Assembly (NCBI RefSeq): GCF_900103785.1
Contig: NZ_FNHE01000004.1
Coordinates: 310,001 to 374,000, forward strand
Direction: 5' to 3'
Source of the DNA: Geodermatophilus siccatus
GTDB lineage: Bacteria; Actinomycetota; Actinomycetes; Mycobacteriales; Geodermatophilaceae
DNA: 64,000 nt
Position numbers and translations under genes: made by a program. The notes below the pieces were generated by a model. The model worked only from the letters and a program-made list of their open reading frames with translations, was not told where the DNA came from and did not search any database. This document shows, in pieces, positions 38,539-47,324 of this stretch (positions are counted from its first letter, which is position 1; each line of letters opens with the position of its first letter).

Positions 38539-39459
38539 GTGAGCCGGCAGCTGGTGCGCGTCGACGGGCGTCAGCTGCACGTCTCGAACCTGGAGAAGGT
38601 GCTCTTCCCCGAGGTGTCCTTCACCAAGGCCCAGGTCATCGACTACTACGTGCGGATCGCGCCGGTGCTGCTGCCGCACCTGTCCGGGCGGCCGGTGACC
38701 TTCACCCGCTGGCCCGACGGCGTGGAGGGGCAGGCGTTCTTCGAGAAGAACAGCGCCCGGCACGCGCCGGACTGGGTGCGGAAGGTGACCGTCCCGAGCC
38801 CCGGCAGCTCCCGCGGCCGGGAGACCCTCGACATGGTCGTCCTGGAGACCGTCGCCGACCTCGCGTGGGCGGCCAACCTGGCCGCCCTCGAGCTGCACGT
38901 GCCGCAGTGGCAGGTGGGCAGCCGGCTGCAGCCGACGCTGCCGGACCTGCTCGTCCTCGACCTCGACCCGGGCCCGGACGCCGGGATCCTGGAGTGCTGC
39001 GAGGTCGCCGACCGGCTGCGCCAGCGGCTGGTCGACGACGGCCTGGACCCGGTGGTCAAGACGTCGGGCTCCAAGGGTGTGCAGGTGTACGCGCCGATCC
39101 GGGTGCGCGACCGCGAACACCCCAGCCGGTACGCCAAGGTGCTGGCCCAGGAGCTCTCCGCCGAGACGCCGGACCGCGTGGTGTGGCGGATGGAGAAGGT
39201 GCTGCGGCCGGGCAAGGTGCTCGTCGACTGGAGCCAGAACAACCCGGCCAAGACGACGGTCGCCCCGTACTCGCTGCGTGCCCGGCCCGACGCCCCGGTG
39301 TCCACGCCGATCGGCTGGGACGAGGTCGAGGCGGTGCTCGACGGCGCCGACCCCGGCTCGCTGCGCTTCCGCACCGAGGACGTGCTGGCCCGCGTCGAGG
39401 ACTACGGCGACCTCTTCGACATCGCGGGGGCCCGGCGCGCCACCCTGCCCCCGGCGTGA
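38539..39459 (+). CDS. ligD-pol: LigD polymerase domain (archaeo-eukaryotic primase type), stand-alone
   Basis: A 306-residue NHEJ polymerase that fills gaps with ribo- or deoxynucleotides at ends held by Ku. Motifs: LEKVLFPEVSFTKAQVIDYY at the start, RWPDGVEGQAFFEKN, the metal-binding Asp141 and Asp143 in VLDLDPG, KTSGSKGVQVY, and SQNNPAKTTVAPYSLRARP. In single-chain LigD this domain is fused to the ligase; here it is separate but 90 bases downstream of it. GTG 38539 has a GAGGAGG site. Ku, ligase and polymerase thus form one NHEJ unit of three genes. Confidence 0.93.
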   Translation: MSRQLVRVDGRQLHVSNLEKVLFPEVSFTKAQVIDYYVRIAPVLLPHLSGRPVTFTRWPDGVEGQAFFEKNSARHAPDWVRKVTVPSPGSSRGRETLDMVVLETVADLAWAANLAALELHVPQWQVGSRLQPTLPDLLVLDLDPGPDAGILECCEVADRLRQRLVDDGLDPVVKTSGSKGVQVYAPIRVRDREHPSRYAKVLAQELSAETPDRVVWRMEKVLRPGKVLVDWSQNNPAKTTVAPYSLRARPDAPVSTPIGWDEVEAVLDGADPGSLRFRTEDVLARVEDYGDLFDIAGARRATLPPA

Positions 39460-39616
39460 AGCGCCGTGGGGCTCCCGCCGCGGTGTTCACGGAGGAGGGG
39501 TGGCAGCCCGCCGCGCGGCCCGGGTGCGTCGCCAGCCCAGGCCCATGATCGTCTTCTCCATCCCCTGAGGTGAGTTCCTGCAGGGGTCGGGTGCGGGCCT
39601 GGCATCCTCGCTACCC

Positions 39617-40510
39617 GTGTCCGCTGAACTGCCCTCGCCCGGCCCGCGCGACGACCGGCTGGCCGACGTGGGGCGCCTCCTCGTCCGCTGCCCCGACCGG
39701 CCGGGGATCGTCGCCGTCCTGAGCGGGCTGATGGCCGACGCCGGCGCGAACATCATCGACTCGCAGCAGCACTCGTCGGACCCGGTGGGCGGCACCTTCA
39801 CGCTGCGCCTGGAGTTCTTCCTCGCCGACCTGGCCGGCCGGCGTCAGCAGCTCGAGGCAGCCCTGGGACTGCTCGCGCAGACGTGGCAGTTCACCTGGCG
39901 GCTGACCGAGGCGGCGCACCGCCCACGCCTGGCGGTGTTCGTCTCCCGGACCGACCACGTGCTGCAGGAGCTGCTCTACCGGGTGCGTGCCGGCGACCTG
40001 CGCGCCGAGATCGCCGCCGTCGTCTCCAACCACCCCGACCTCGAGCCGGTCGCCCGGGCGGCCGGCGTCCCGTTCCACCACGTGCCGGTGACTCCGGAGA
40101 CGAAGGCGGAGGCCGAGGCGCGGGCGCTGGAGCTCATCGGGGACGTCGACCTGGTGGTGCTCGCGCGTTACATGCAGATCGTCTCGGCGGACTTCTGCAG
40201 CCGGTTCCCGGAGCGGCTGATCAACATCCACCACAGCTTCCTGCCGGCCTTCGTCGGGGCGAACCCGTACCGGGCGGCGCACGACCGCGGCGTGAAGCTG
40301 ATCGGGGCCACCGCGCACTACGTGACGCCCGAGCTCGACGCCGGGCCGATCATCGAGCAGGAGGTCGCCCGGGTGGACCACCGCGCGACCGTGGAGGACA
40401 TGCGCCGGATCGGCCGCTACGTCGAGCGCCAGGTGCTGGCCCAGGCGGTCACCTGGCACGTGGAGGACCGGGTCATCGTGGACGGCGAGAAGACGATCGT
40501 CTTCGCTTGA
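39617..40510 (+). CDS. purU: Formyltetrahydrofolate deformylase
   Basis: Hydrolyses 10-formyl-THF to formate and THF, balancing one-carbon pools and feeding PurT. The 297 residues have an N-terminal ACT domain (about 18-95: LLVRCPDRPGIVAVLSG) and a formyltransferase domain (about 105-297) with FVSRTDHVLQELL, VSNHPDL, LARYMQIVS, catalytic INIHHSFLPAFVGANPY and the Asp in TPELDAGPII. GTG 39617 lies 8 bases after CATCCT, a candidate -10. A 16-base palindrome (GAAGACGATCGTCTTC) occurs at its 3' end. Confidence 0.94.
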   Translation: MSAELPSPGPRDDRLADVGRLLVRCPDRPGIVAVLSGLMADAGANIIDSQQHSSDPVGGTFTLRLEFFLADLAGRRQQLEAALGLLAQTWQFTWRLTEAAHRPRLAVFVSRTDHVLQELLYRVRAGDLRAEIAAVVSNHPDLEPVARAAGVPFHHVPVTPETKAEAEARALELIGDVDLVVLARYMQIVSADFCSRFPERLINIHHSFLPAFVGANPYRAAHDRGVKLIGATAHYVTPELDAGPIIEQEVARVDHRATVEDMRRIGRYVERQVLAQAVTWHVEDRVIVDGEKTIVFA

Positions 40511-40532
40511 GGGCCGGCGGCCCTGCGCGGTC

Positions 40533-40552
40533 CTTGATTTGACTCGATCAAG
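40533..40552 (+). promoter_or_regulatory. Candidate Fur-family operator upstream of fur-katA
   Basis: CTTGAT (40533-40538) and ATCAAG (40547-40552) form a 6-bp inverted repeat in an unusually AT-rich patch, 21 bases before the fur start. A TTGACT (40539-40544) within it may be the -35, so a bound repressor would block it. Autoregulation is inferred from the FurA-catalase pattern of actinobacteria. Confidence 0.5.
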
Positions 40553-40572
40553 AAAACCGTGTTGGGTGGGTC

Positions 40573-41049
40573 GTGATGGAGGCGACCTGGCAGGAGCAGC
40601 TCCGCGCGGTGGGGCTGCGCGTCACGCGGCCCCGTCTGTCGGTGCTGCAGGTGCTCGCCGAACGTCCGCACGCGGACGTCGACACCATCGTCACCGCCGC
40701 CCGCGAGGTGCACCCGACGTTGTCGCCGCAGGCGGTCTACGGGGTGCTCCAGGCGCTCGTCACCGGCGGCCTGGCCCGCCGGATCGAGCCGGCCGGCGCG
40801 CCCGCGCTGTTCGAGCTGCGCGTCGGTGACAACCACCACCACCTGGTCTGCCGCTCGTGCGGTGCGGTCGCCGACGTCGACTGCACCGTGGGAGCGGCTC
40901 CGTGCCTGACGCCCTCGGACACGGCGGGTTTCGTCGTGGACGAGGCGGAGGTCGTCTTCTGGGGTCTCTGCCGGGACTGCCGGGTAGGGAAACCGTCGGA
41001 GACAACGAAGGTCCCCGAGCACCACGATCGAGGAGGAGTACACGAATGA
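40573..41049 (+). CDS. Fur family transcriptional regulator (peroxide-type, catalase-linked)
   Basis: A 158-residue (157 from ATG 40576) metalloregulator. The winged helix covers 1-85 ([30 protein letters not shown]). The dimer domain has [10 protein letters not shown] and LCRDC, the paired cysteines of the structural zinc site, and acidic ligand residues between. Coupling to katA (ATGA overlap) matches FurA/CatR regulators that sense peroxide and repress catalase. GTG 40573 and ATG 40576 are adjacent possible starts. The C-terminal 15 residues overlap the catalase ribosome site. Confidence 0.9.
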   Translation: MMEATWQEQLRAVGLRVTRPRLSVLQVLAERPHADVDTIVTAAREVHPTLSPQAVYGVLQALVTGGLARRIEPAGAPALFELRVGDNHHHLVCRSCGAVADVDCTVGAAPCLTPSDTAGFVVDEAEVVFWGLCRDCRVGKPSETTKVPEHHDRGGVHE

Positions 41050-42707
41050 CCGACGTCGCATCGCAGGGCCCTGCGCCGAGCGAGGCCGACCGTCCGGTCC
41101 TGACCAATCGTCAGGGTCACCCGGTCTACGACAACCAGAACCAGCGGACGGTGGGCGCTCGTGGCCCGGCGACGCTGGAGAACTACCAGTTCCTCGAGAA
41201 GATCAGCCACTTCGACCGGGAGCGCATCCCGGAGCGCGTGGTGCACGCCCGCGGCGTGACGGCCTTCGGCTACTTCGAGGCCGACGGCACGGTCGGCGAC
41301 GAGCCGATCAGCAGGTACACCCGCGCCAAGCTGTTCCAGGAGAAGGGCAGGCGCACCGACGTCGCGCTGCGGTTCTCGACCGTCGCCGGTGGCCGCGACT
41401 CCTCGGAGTCCGCGCGCGACCCGCGCGGGTTCGCCGTGAAGTTCTACACCGAGGACGGCAACTGGGACCTCGTCGGGAACAACCTGGGCGTCTTCTTCAT
41501 CCGGGACGCCATCAAGTTCCCCGACTTCATCCACTCGCAGAAGCCGGACCCGGTCACCTTCGAGGCCAGCGTCGCCGAGCGCGCGTTCGACTTCTTCAGC
41601 CAGACCCCCGAGGCCATGCACATGGTGTCGCTGGTCTTCAGCCCCCGTGGCACGCCGGCCAGCTACCGGTTCATGCAGGGCTTCGGCGTGAACACCTACA
41701 AGTGGGTCAACGCCCAGGGTGAGACCGTCCTGGTCAAGTACCACTGGCTGCCCAAGCAGGGTGTGAAGTCCTGGACCGCCGCCGACGCGGCCGCCGCCCA
41801 GGCGAAGAGCCTCGGCACCCACACCAAGGACCTGCACGACGCCATCGCCGCCGGCGACTTCCCGTCGTGGGACCTGCACGTGCAGATCATGAGCGACGAC
41901 GAGCACCCGGAGCTGGACTTCGACCCGCTCGACGACACCAAGGTCTGGCCGGAGGAGGTCTTCCCGCTCCGCAAGGTCGGGACGATGACCCTGGACCGGA
42001 TGCCCGAGGACAACTTCACGCAGAACGAGCAGATCGCGTTCGGCACCGGTGTGCTGGTGGACGGGCTGGACTTCTCCGACGACAAGATGCTGGTCGGCCG
42101 GACGTTCTCCTACTCCGACACCCAGCGATACCGGGTCGGCCCGAACTACCTGCAGCTGCCGGTGAACCAGCCGAAGGCGCGGGTGGCCACCAACCAGCGC
42201 GACGGCCAGATGGCCTACGGCGTGGACCGGGCCGAGGGCACCAACCCGAGCGTGAACTACGAGCCGTCGATCCTGGGCGGCCTGCGGGAGGCGCAGTACC
42301 CGACCCACGACGAGCAGGGTCCGGTCATCACCGGCCGGCTCACCCGCAAGCGGATCCCGCGGACCAACGACTACGCGCAGGCCGGCGAGCGCTACCTGCT
42401 GTCGGAGCAGTGGGAGAAGGACGACCTGGTGGCGAACCTGGTCGACGCCCTCTCGCAGTGCCGCCGCGAGATCCAGGAGCGGATGGTCTGGCACTTCTTC
42501 ATGTGCGAGGACGAGCTGGGCCAGCGCGTCGGTGACGGCCTGGGCATCACCGCGGACGACGTCCGTGGCCTGCCCCCGCTGCAGACGCAGACCCTCTCCG
42601 AGGAGGAGCAGCAGCGCGCCGCGAACCTCGGCAAGAACGGTCCGCGTGACGTCACCGGCCACCAGATGACGCACTGCGTGCCCAACGAGCACGTCGTCGT
42701 CGCCTGA
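41046..42707 (+). CDS. katA: Haem catalase (monofunctional, KatA type)
   Basis: Breaks hydrogen peroxide to water and oxygen. The 553-residue length is usual for this clade. Motifs: [15 protein letters not shown] with the distal His, [41 protein letters not shown], and the proximal haem Tyr in [18 protein letters not shown] 41046 overlaps the fur stop and has a strong GAGGAGGAG site inside the fur 3' end. A strong hairpin ends the transcript at 42811. Its place behind Ku/LigD fits a stress-defence island. Confidence 0.96.
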   Translation: MTDVASQGPAPSEADRPVLTNRQGHPVYDNQNQRTVGARGPATLENYQFLEKISHFDRERIPERVVHARGVTAFGYFEADGTVGDEPISRYTRAKLFQEKGRRTDVALRFSTVAGGRDSSESARDPRGFAVKFYTEDGNWDLVGNNLGVFFIRDAIKFPDFIHSQKPDPVTFEASVAERAFDFFSQTPEAMHMVSLVFSPRGTPASYRFMQGFGVNTYKWVNAQGETVLVKYHWLPKQGVKSWTAADAAAAQAKSLGTHTKDLHDAIAAGDFPSWDLHVQIMSDDEHPELDFDPLDDTKVWPEEVFPLRKVGTMTLDRMPEDNFTQNEQIAFGTGVLVDGLDFSDDKMLVGRTFSYSDTQRYRVGPNYLQLPVNQPKARVATNQRDGQMAYGVDRAEGTNPSVNYEPSILGGLREAQYPTHDEQGPVITGRLTRKRIPRTNDYAQAGERYLLSEQWEKDDLVANLVDALSQCRREIQERMVWHFFMCEDELGQRVGDGLGITADDVRGLPPLQTQTLSEEEQQRAANLGKNGPRDVTGHQMTHCVPNEHVVVA

Positions 42708-42754
42708 CAGCCACGGGAGCATCGCAGGGAGCGCCAGCGACCGAGGAGCGGACC

Positions 42755-42793
42755 GTGGCGCGGAAGGCAACCGGCGACGTCGTCGCCGGCTGA
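42755..42793 (+). CDS. Possible 12-residue mini-ORF after katA
   Basis: GTG 42755 follows a good GAGGAG site and encodes MARKATGDVVAG before a stop, just upstream of the terminator. Too short to judge from composition; it may be chance. Confidence 0.15.
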   Translation: MARKATGDVVAG

Positions 42794-42810
42794 CACCGGC
42801 ACCTGCACCC

Positions 42811-42853
42811 GCGGCGGGCCGCGACCGGGACCCCCCCGGTCGCGGCCCGCCGC
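42811..42853 (+). terminator. 19-bp perfect stem-loop, katA terminator
   Basis: Arms 42811-42829 and 42835-42853 are exact reverse complements with a 5-base loop. Confidence 0.85.
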
Positions 42854-43001
42854 GCGGTCCGCCGTCCCACCGGACGACACCGCGGCCAGGTGCCGTCCTC
42901 CGCGGGCGCCGAGCCCGTCCCGCACCTCCTCGCGGACCCCTCCGGGGCCCGCTCGTCGGCGGCCTCGCAGGGCGGGGTCGCCGCGGCGCCGTCCTCCGGG
43001 G

Positions 43002-43952
43002 CTACTCGCCCCGGCGGCGCTCCTGCTCGGCGAGGAACCGCTCGAGCTCCGCGCCGATCTCCTCGCCGCTGGGCACCTCGCCGATCTCGCTGAGCAGGTC
43101 GCTGCCCTCGCGGGCGGCGGTGAAGCGGTCGAACTGCTGCTCCAGCGCGGCGACGACGGCGGTGTTCTCCGGTGAGCGGGCGATCTGCTCGTCGACCTCG
43201 GTGCGGTGCGCCTCGGCGGCCTCCCGCAGCGCCTCGGTGGGCAGGTGCAGCCCGGTCAGCCGGGACAGGTGCTCGAGCAGCGTCAGCGACGCCGCGGGGA
43301 AGGTCGCCTGCGCCAGGTAATGCGGCACGTGCGCGGCCACCCCGTAGGCGTCGACGCCGGCCTCGCCCATCCGCAGCTCCAGCAGCGCGGCGACGCTGCC
43401 GGGGATCCTCACCTCACCCCAGTACACCGGGTACTCGGCGATGAGCGAGCGCCGCGTCGCGTGCGCGGTGACGGTGACCGGCCGGGTGTGGGGCACCGGC
43501 ATCGGGATCGCCTGCAGGGCCACCACCGAGGTGACGCCGAGCCGCTCGACCAGGACGCCGACCGCGGCCACGAACCGCTCCCAGGCGAAGTCGGGCTCCG
43601 CGCCGTGCAGCAGCAGGAACGGCTCGCCGGTGTCGTCCTCCAGTGCGTAGAGCAGCAGTTCCGGCGCCGCGAAGGACTCGTAGCGGTCGCCGTGGAAGGT
43701 GACCCGCGGCCGGTGCGCCCGGTAGTCGACCAGGCTGTCGACGTCGAACCGGGCGATGACCTCGTGCGGCAGCGCGCCGAGCAGGTGCGCACCGGCCAGC
43801 GCGCCCGCCGAGGCCGCGTCGAACTCGCCGGCGAGGTCGTGCACGAGCACCAGCCCGCGGCGCGCGCCGGCCCCGGTGACCGCGGACTCGCGGGCCAGGA
43901 ACGGCTCGGCCTCGGGGAGCAGCTCGACGAGCTCCTCCGGTCGCTGCGCCAC
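43002..43952 (-). CDS. PAC2 family protein (proteasome assembly chaperone-like)
   Basis: A 316-residue cytoplasmic protein with the PAC2 fold: an ALAGAHLLGAL segment, FDVDSLVDYRAHRP, LLLHGAEPDFAWERF, ATRRSLIAEYPVYWGEVRIPGS, and AHVPHYLAQATFP. Actinobacteria have 20S proteasomes and several PAC2 proteins, but their link to assembly is inferred by fold. GTG 43952 has an AGGAGG site 7 bases before it, preferred to GTG 43973. The last 50 residues are a charged helix (EIGAELERFLAEQERRR). Confidence 0.88.
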   Translation of the reverse strand: MAQRPEELVELLPEAEPFLARESAVTGAGARRGLVLVHDLAGEFDAASAGALAGAHLLGALPHEVIARFDVDSLVDYRAHRPRVTFHGDRYESFAAPELLLYALEDDTGEPFLLLHGAEPDFAWERFVAAVGVLVERLGVTSVVALQAIPMPVPHTRPVTVTAHATRRSLIAEYPVYWGEVRIPGSVAALLELRMGEAGVDAYGVAAHVPHYLAQATFPAASLTLLEHLSRLTGLHLPTEALREAAEAHRTEVDEQIARSPENTAVVAALEQQFDRFTAAREGSDLLSEIGEVPSGEEIGAELERFLAEQERRRGE

Positions 43953-44034
43953 GGTGGTGCCTCCTCGCGTCACGGGTCTGCGATCTACAGCTCTCCCCGT
44001 GCCGGCCGCATTCCCGGGGGTCCCCCCGGAGGGG

Positions 44035-45384
44035 TCAGGCCGGCGGCCGGGCCGGGGGCTCCGCGTCGGCGGGGGGATCCGCCGCGCCCTGCCCGGGCGT
44101 CGTGACGCGTTCCCGCACGACCGTGGCGCCCGTCTCGTCGCCGGTGACCTGCACCCGGGTGCCGTCGTCGGCGACCTCCGGCGTCCGGCCGTCGAGCTCG
44201 TCGCGGACGTAGCGGTAGACGACGGCGATGAGCGCGGCCACGGGCACGCCCAGGAACGTGCCGAGGATGCCGTACAGGCTGCCGCCGGCGGTGACCGCCA
44301 GGATGACCACGGCCGCGTGCAGGTTGAGCCCGCGCCCCTGGATGATCGGCTGGAGCACGTTCCCCTCGAGCTGCTGCACCACCAGCACGATGACCAGCAC
44401 GATCAGCGCCGTCTGCCAGCCGTTGCTGACCAGGGCGATGAGCACGGCGAAGGCGCCGGCGACGAAGGCACCGATGATCGGGATGAACGCCCCGAAGAAG
44501 GTCAGGACGGCGAGGGGCAGCACCAGCGGGACGTCGAGGATCCACAGGCCCAGGCCGATGAAGAAGGCGTCCACGAAGCCGACGAGTGCCTGCTGCCGGA
44601 TGAACTCCGACAGGGTGGTCCAGGTCTTGTACGACAGCGCCGCCACGTGCGGGGCCACCTTGGGGCCGGTCTGCGCGGCGAGCCACGGCAGCCAGCGCGG
44701 CCCGTCCTTGATGAAGAAGAACGCCAGGACCAGGGCCAGGACGAGGTTGAGCAGGCCGTTGCCGACCGCGGAGACGCCGGTCAGCGCGTAGCCGGCGATG
44801 TTCTGGGCGTTCCCCTGGATGCTGTTGATGACCTGGTCGACCGCCTGGCCGATCTGGTCCTCGCCGAGGTTCAGCGGCGGACCGGTCACCCACTGCTGCA
44901 CGTCCTGCAGCCCGGCGGTGGCGGCGTCGGCCAGCTCACCGGCCTGGTCGGCGACCTGCGGGACGATCCACGTGAACAGGCCCCCGACGACCGCGAAGAA
45001 GAGCAGCAGCACCACGAGGGCGGCCAGCGCCGGCGGGAAGTGCAGCCGGCGCAGCAGCCGGGTGGGCGGCCACAGCACGGTGGCGAACAACAGGCCCAGG
45101 ATGACCGGCAGCAGGACCGGCCACAGCTTGCCGAAGACCCAGCCGACCACCACCAGCGCGGCCGCGATGAGCAGCAGCTGGGCCGAGGCGACGGCCAGCG
45201 CCCGGACGCCCTTCCGCAGCCGGGGGCCGCGCTCGGCGCTGGGGGCCGGGCTGCTGGTCACCGCGGCGGTGGTCACCGCCGCGAAGCTGGGCGTCCGCGC
45301 GGTGGCGGTGGCGTCGTCGCCCGCGTCCGGGGCGGACGCCGCGTCCGGGCGGCCGGGCAGTCGGGACCTCATGCGGTCGATCAC
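44035..45384 (-). CDS. AI-2E family transporter (PerM-like), copy 1
   Basis: A 449-residue membrane protein of the autoinducer-2 exporter/PerM superfamily. A disordered, charged N-terminus (1-60) is followed by helices at about 62-80, 85-105 and 115-140, a periplasmic loop, and five further helices from 205 to 385. Family motifs include FFFIKDGPRWLPWLA, FFGAFIPIIGAFVAG and QQLEGNVLQPIIQGRGLNLH. The tail is disordered. The true substrate of most members is unknown. GTG 45384 has a TACCGC -10-like box 6 bases upstream, so it may be leaderless; ATG 45372 is another start. Confidence 0.9.
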   Translation of the reverse strand: MIDRMRSRLPGRPDAASAPDAGDDATATARTPSFAAVTTAAVTSSPAPSAERGPRLRKGVRALAVASAQLLLIAAALVVVGWVFGKLWPVLLPVILGLLFATVLWPPTRLLRRLHFPPALAALVVLLLFFAVVGGLFTWIVPQVADQAGELADAATAGLQDVQQWVTGPPLNLGEDQIGQAVDQVINSIQGNAQNIAGYALTGVSAVGNGLLNLVLALVLAFFFIKDGPRWLPWLAAQTGPKVAPHVAALSYKTWTTLSEFIRQQALVGFVDAFFIGLGLWILDVPLVLPLAVLTFFGAFIPIIGAFVAGAFAVLIALVSNGWQTALIVLVIVLVVQQLEGNVLQPIIQGRGLNLHAAVVILAVTAGGSLYGILGTFLGVPVAALIAVVYRYVRDELDGRTPEVADDGTRVQVTGDETGATVVRERVTTPGQGAADPPADAEPPARPPA

Positions 45385-45434
45385 GGCAGGGCGGTACCCC
45401 GGAACGGGCCGGGACGATCATGACGTGGCCGTCG

Positions 45435-45440
45435 TAACGT
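45435..45440 (+). promoter_or_regulatory. -10 box TAACGT of a probable leaderless promoter
   Basis: TAACGT is followed by 7 bases and then ATG 45448, with no ribosome site. Confidence 0.5.
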
Positions 45441-45447
45441 CCAGGCC

Positions 45448-45915
45448 ATGCCGAGAACCGCGACCGCCGACCGCGTCGACCGTGCCGCCCTCGAGGAGTT
45501 CCTCCGTCCCCGCCACAAGGCGGTGCTGGTCACCCGGCGCAGCGGAGGGGGCGTGCAGATGTCCCCGGTGTCCTGCGGCCTCGACCAGGAGGGGCGGGTC
45601 GTGGTCTCGACGTACCCGCAGCGGGCCAAGGCGGCCAACGCCCGGCGCGACCCCGCCGTCTCGCTCTGCGTGCTCTCCGACGACTTCGACGGCCCCTGGG
45701 TGCAGGTCGACGGCCGCGCCGAGGTGCTCGACCTGCCCGAGGCGCTCGAGCCGCTGGTCGACTACTACCGCGCGATCAGCGGCGAGCACCCGGACTGGGA
45801 CGAGTACCGGGCGGCGATGGTCCGGCAGGGCAAGTCGCTGCTGCGCGTGACCATCGAGCGCTGGGGGCCGATCGCCACGGGCGGCTTCCCGCCGGAGGTC
45901 GTCGACAAGCTCTGA
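45448..45915 (+). CDS. PPOX class F420-dependent (split-barrel) oxidoreductase
   Basis: A 155-residue split-barrel flavin/deazaflavin protein. The pattern LEEFLRPRHKAVLVTRRSGGGVQMSPVSCGLDQEG (given here in pieces: LRPRHKAVLVTRR and QMSPVSCGLD), VVVSTYPQRAKAANARRDP and VQVDGRAEVLDLPEALEPL fits the pyridoxamine 5'-phosphate oxidase-like family that uses F420 in actinobacteria. The substrate is unknown. It is divergent from the AI-2E gene with only 63 bases between. Confidence 0.88.
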   Translation: MPRTATADRVDRAALEEFLRPRHKAVLVTRRSGGGVQMSPVSCGLDQEGRVVVSTYPQRAKAANARRDPAVSLCVLSDDFDGPWVQVDGRAEVLDLPEALEPLVDYYRAISGEHPDWDEYRAAMVRQGKSLLRVTIERWGPIATGGFPPEVVDKL

Positions 45916-45952
45916 GGCTTGCTCCGAGCCGGGGGAGCGCCAGACTGGCGGG

Positions 45953-46540
45953 GTGCCGTACGTGCTGACCGTGGACCAGCAGGCCGGCCGCCGGGGTCCC
46001 GACCGGGTCGCCGGCGTCCTGCGGCGGCTGGCGGGCGGCGTCCCGACGGTGCTGCCCTTCGAGCGGACGGCGGGCGACGAGTTCCAGGGGGTGCTGGCCG
46101 ACCCCGCGGTCGTCGTCGACGTCGTCCTCCGGCTGGTCCGCGAGGGCGGCTGGAGCATCGGCGTCGGGGCCGGCCCGGTGCAGACCCCGCTGCCCGAGAG
46201 CACCCGCGCCGGCGCCGGGCCCGCGTACCTGTGCGCCCGCCGGGCGGTCGACGCGGCCGAGCAGCGCAGCGTCCGGCTGGCCGTGCGCGGCGCCGTCCCG
46301 GCCGACGCCGGTGACGCGCAGGCCGTGCTGAGCGCGCTGGCGGTCGTCGTCCAGCGGCGCAGCGCCCAGGCCTGGGAGGCCATCGAGCTGGTCGGCGCCG
46401 GACGCACCCAGGCTCACGCCGCCGCGTTCCTGGGCATCTCCCGCCAGGCGGTGGGCCAGCGCCTGGCCGCCGGCCTGTGGGAGCTCGAGCGCGAGCTGCG
46501 GCCCACCGCCGCGCGGCTGCTCACCCGGGCGGCCGGGTGA
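45953..46540 (+). CDS. SatD-like protein with C-terminal helix-turn-helix
   Basis: A 195-residue protein. The first 150 residues resemble the SatD family (YVLTVDQQAGRRGPDRV, ERTAGDEFQGVLADP, VGVGAGPVQTPLP), a domain with a likely nucleotide-cyclase-related fold. The last 45 residues are a sigma-region-4-like helix-turn-helix (AGRTQAHAAAFLGISRQAVGQRL). Such genes usually sit beside a DUF3307 membrane gene; none is here. GTG 45953 follows the PPOX stop by 37 bases. The role is unknown. Confidence 0.75.
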   Translation: MPYVLTVDQQAGRRGPDRVAGVLRRLAGGVPTVLPFERTAGDEFQGVLADPAVVVDVVLRLVREGGWSIGVGAGPVQTPLPESTRAGAGPAYLCARRAVDAAEQRSVRLAVRGAVPADAGDAQAVLSALAVVVQRRSAQAWEAIELVGAGRTQAHAAAFLGISRQAVGQRLAAGLWELERELRPTAARLLTRAAG

Positions 46541-46593
46541 GCGCCCAGGGGCACGCCGTCGTCCTCGCTGGTGGCGGGGCCGGGCCGCTACGC

Positions 46594-46616
46594 CGGCACA
46601 CCTGGCCGGTGTGCCG
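46594..46616 (+). terminator. 9-bp stem-loop after SatD-like gene
   Basis: CGGCACACC and GGTGTGCCG (46594-46602, 46608-46616) pair exactly around a 5-base loop. Confidence 0.55.
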
Positions 46617-46730
46617 TGGGCGGCGGCGTCGCGGTGCTGCTGCGCAGCTGACCGGCCTCCGCCGCGCGCGGTGATCACCGGACGGCCAGAATGGTCCGGC
46701 ACCTCTGCCGTCCGATCCCCGGGAGCACCC

Positions 46731-47276
46731 GTGTCCGAGTCGACCGCGCCAGGCGGGATCCGCAACGCCGACCTGCTCGGCGTCTACACCAACGACCACC
46801 TGGCCTCGGCCACCGGCGGCATCGAGCTGGTCAGCCGCATGCTCGGCCGCTGGCGCGGCACCCCCTACGAGTCGCGGCTCGAGGAGCTGCTCGACGAGCT
46901 GCGCGAGGAGCGGTCGTCGCTGGAGGGCCAGATGCGCGCCCTCGGCCTGCCGGTGCGGCAGTACAAGCAGGCCGCCGTCTGGCTCGGCGAGAAGGTCTCC
47001 CGGGTCAAGTTCAACGGGCACCTGCTGTCCCGCTCGCCGCTGTCGGACCTCGTGGAGTTCGAGTTCATCGCCACCGCGGTGCTGGCCAAGCGGGCCGGCT
47101 TCGAGACGCTGCGCGCCGCCGCGGAGGCCGAACCGCGCATCGACGAGGCCCTGTTCGAGCGGCTCATCGCGCAGGCCGACAAGCAGCACCACTGGCTGGC
47201 CGACGTCCGCCGCGAGGTGGCCGCCGGCGTCTTCGGCGGGCACCCCGGCCCGGCCGACGCCGCGGCCGACACCTGA
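46731..47276 (+). CDS. Hypothetical alpha-helical protein
   Basis: I do not recognise this 181-residue protein. It has no signal peptide or membrane segment and is predicted almost wholly helical, with charged stretches (LEELLDELREERSSLEGQM), EFEFIATAVLAKRAGFETLR, and a KQHHWLADVRREV segment. Spaced Glu/His residues would allow a ferritin-like bundle, but no family metal motif is clear. GTG 46731 has a GGGAGC site 6 bases before it. The long upstream frame is unrelated. Confidence 0.75.
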   Translation: MSESTAPGGIRNADLLGVYTNDHLASATGGIELVSRMLGRWRGTPYESRLEELLDELREERSSLEGQMRALGLPVRQYKQAAVWLGEKVSRVKFNGHLLSRSPLSDLVEFEFIATAVLAKRAGFETLRAAAEAEPRIDEALFERLIAQADKQHHWLADVRREVAAGVFGGHPGPADAAADT

Positions 47277-47312
47277 GCGGGTGACCACCGGGCGGCCCGC
47301 CCTCCGCCCGGG

Positions 47313-47318
47313 TAGAAC
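47313..47318 (+). promoter_or_regulatory. -10 box TAGAAC of a leaderless promoter
   Basis: TAGAAC is followed by exactly 6 bases and ATG 47325; no ribosome site. Confidence 0.55.
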
Positions 47319-47324
47319 CGGGAC

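Noticed and set aside
42755-42793. 12-codon frame after katA as a real gene
   Set aside because: Too short to support; listed only as a low-confidence feature.
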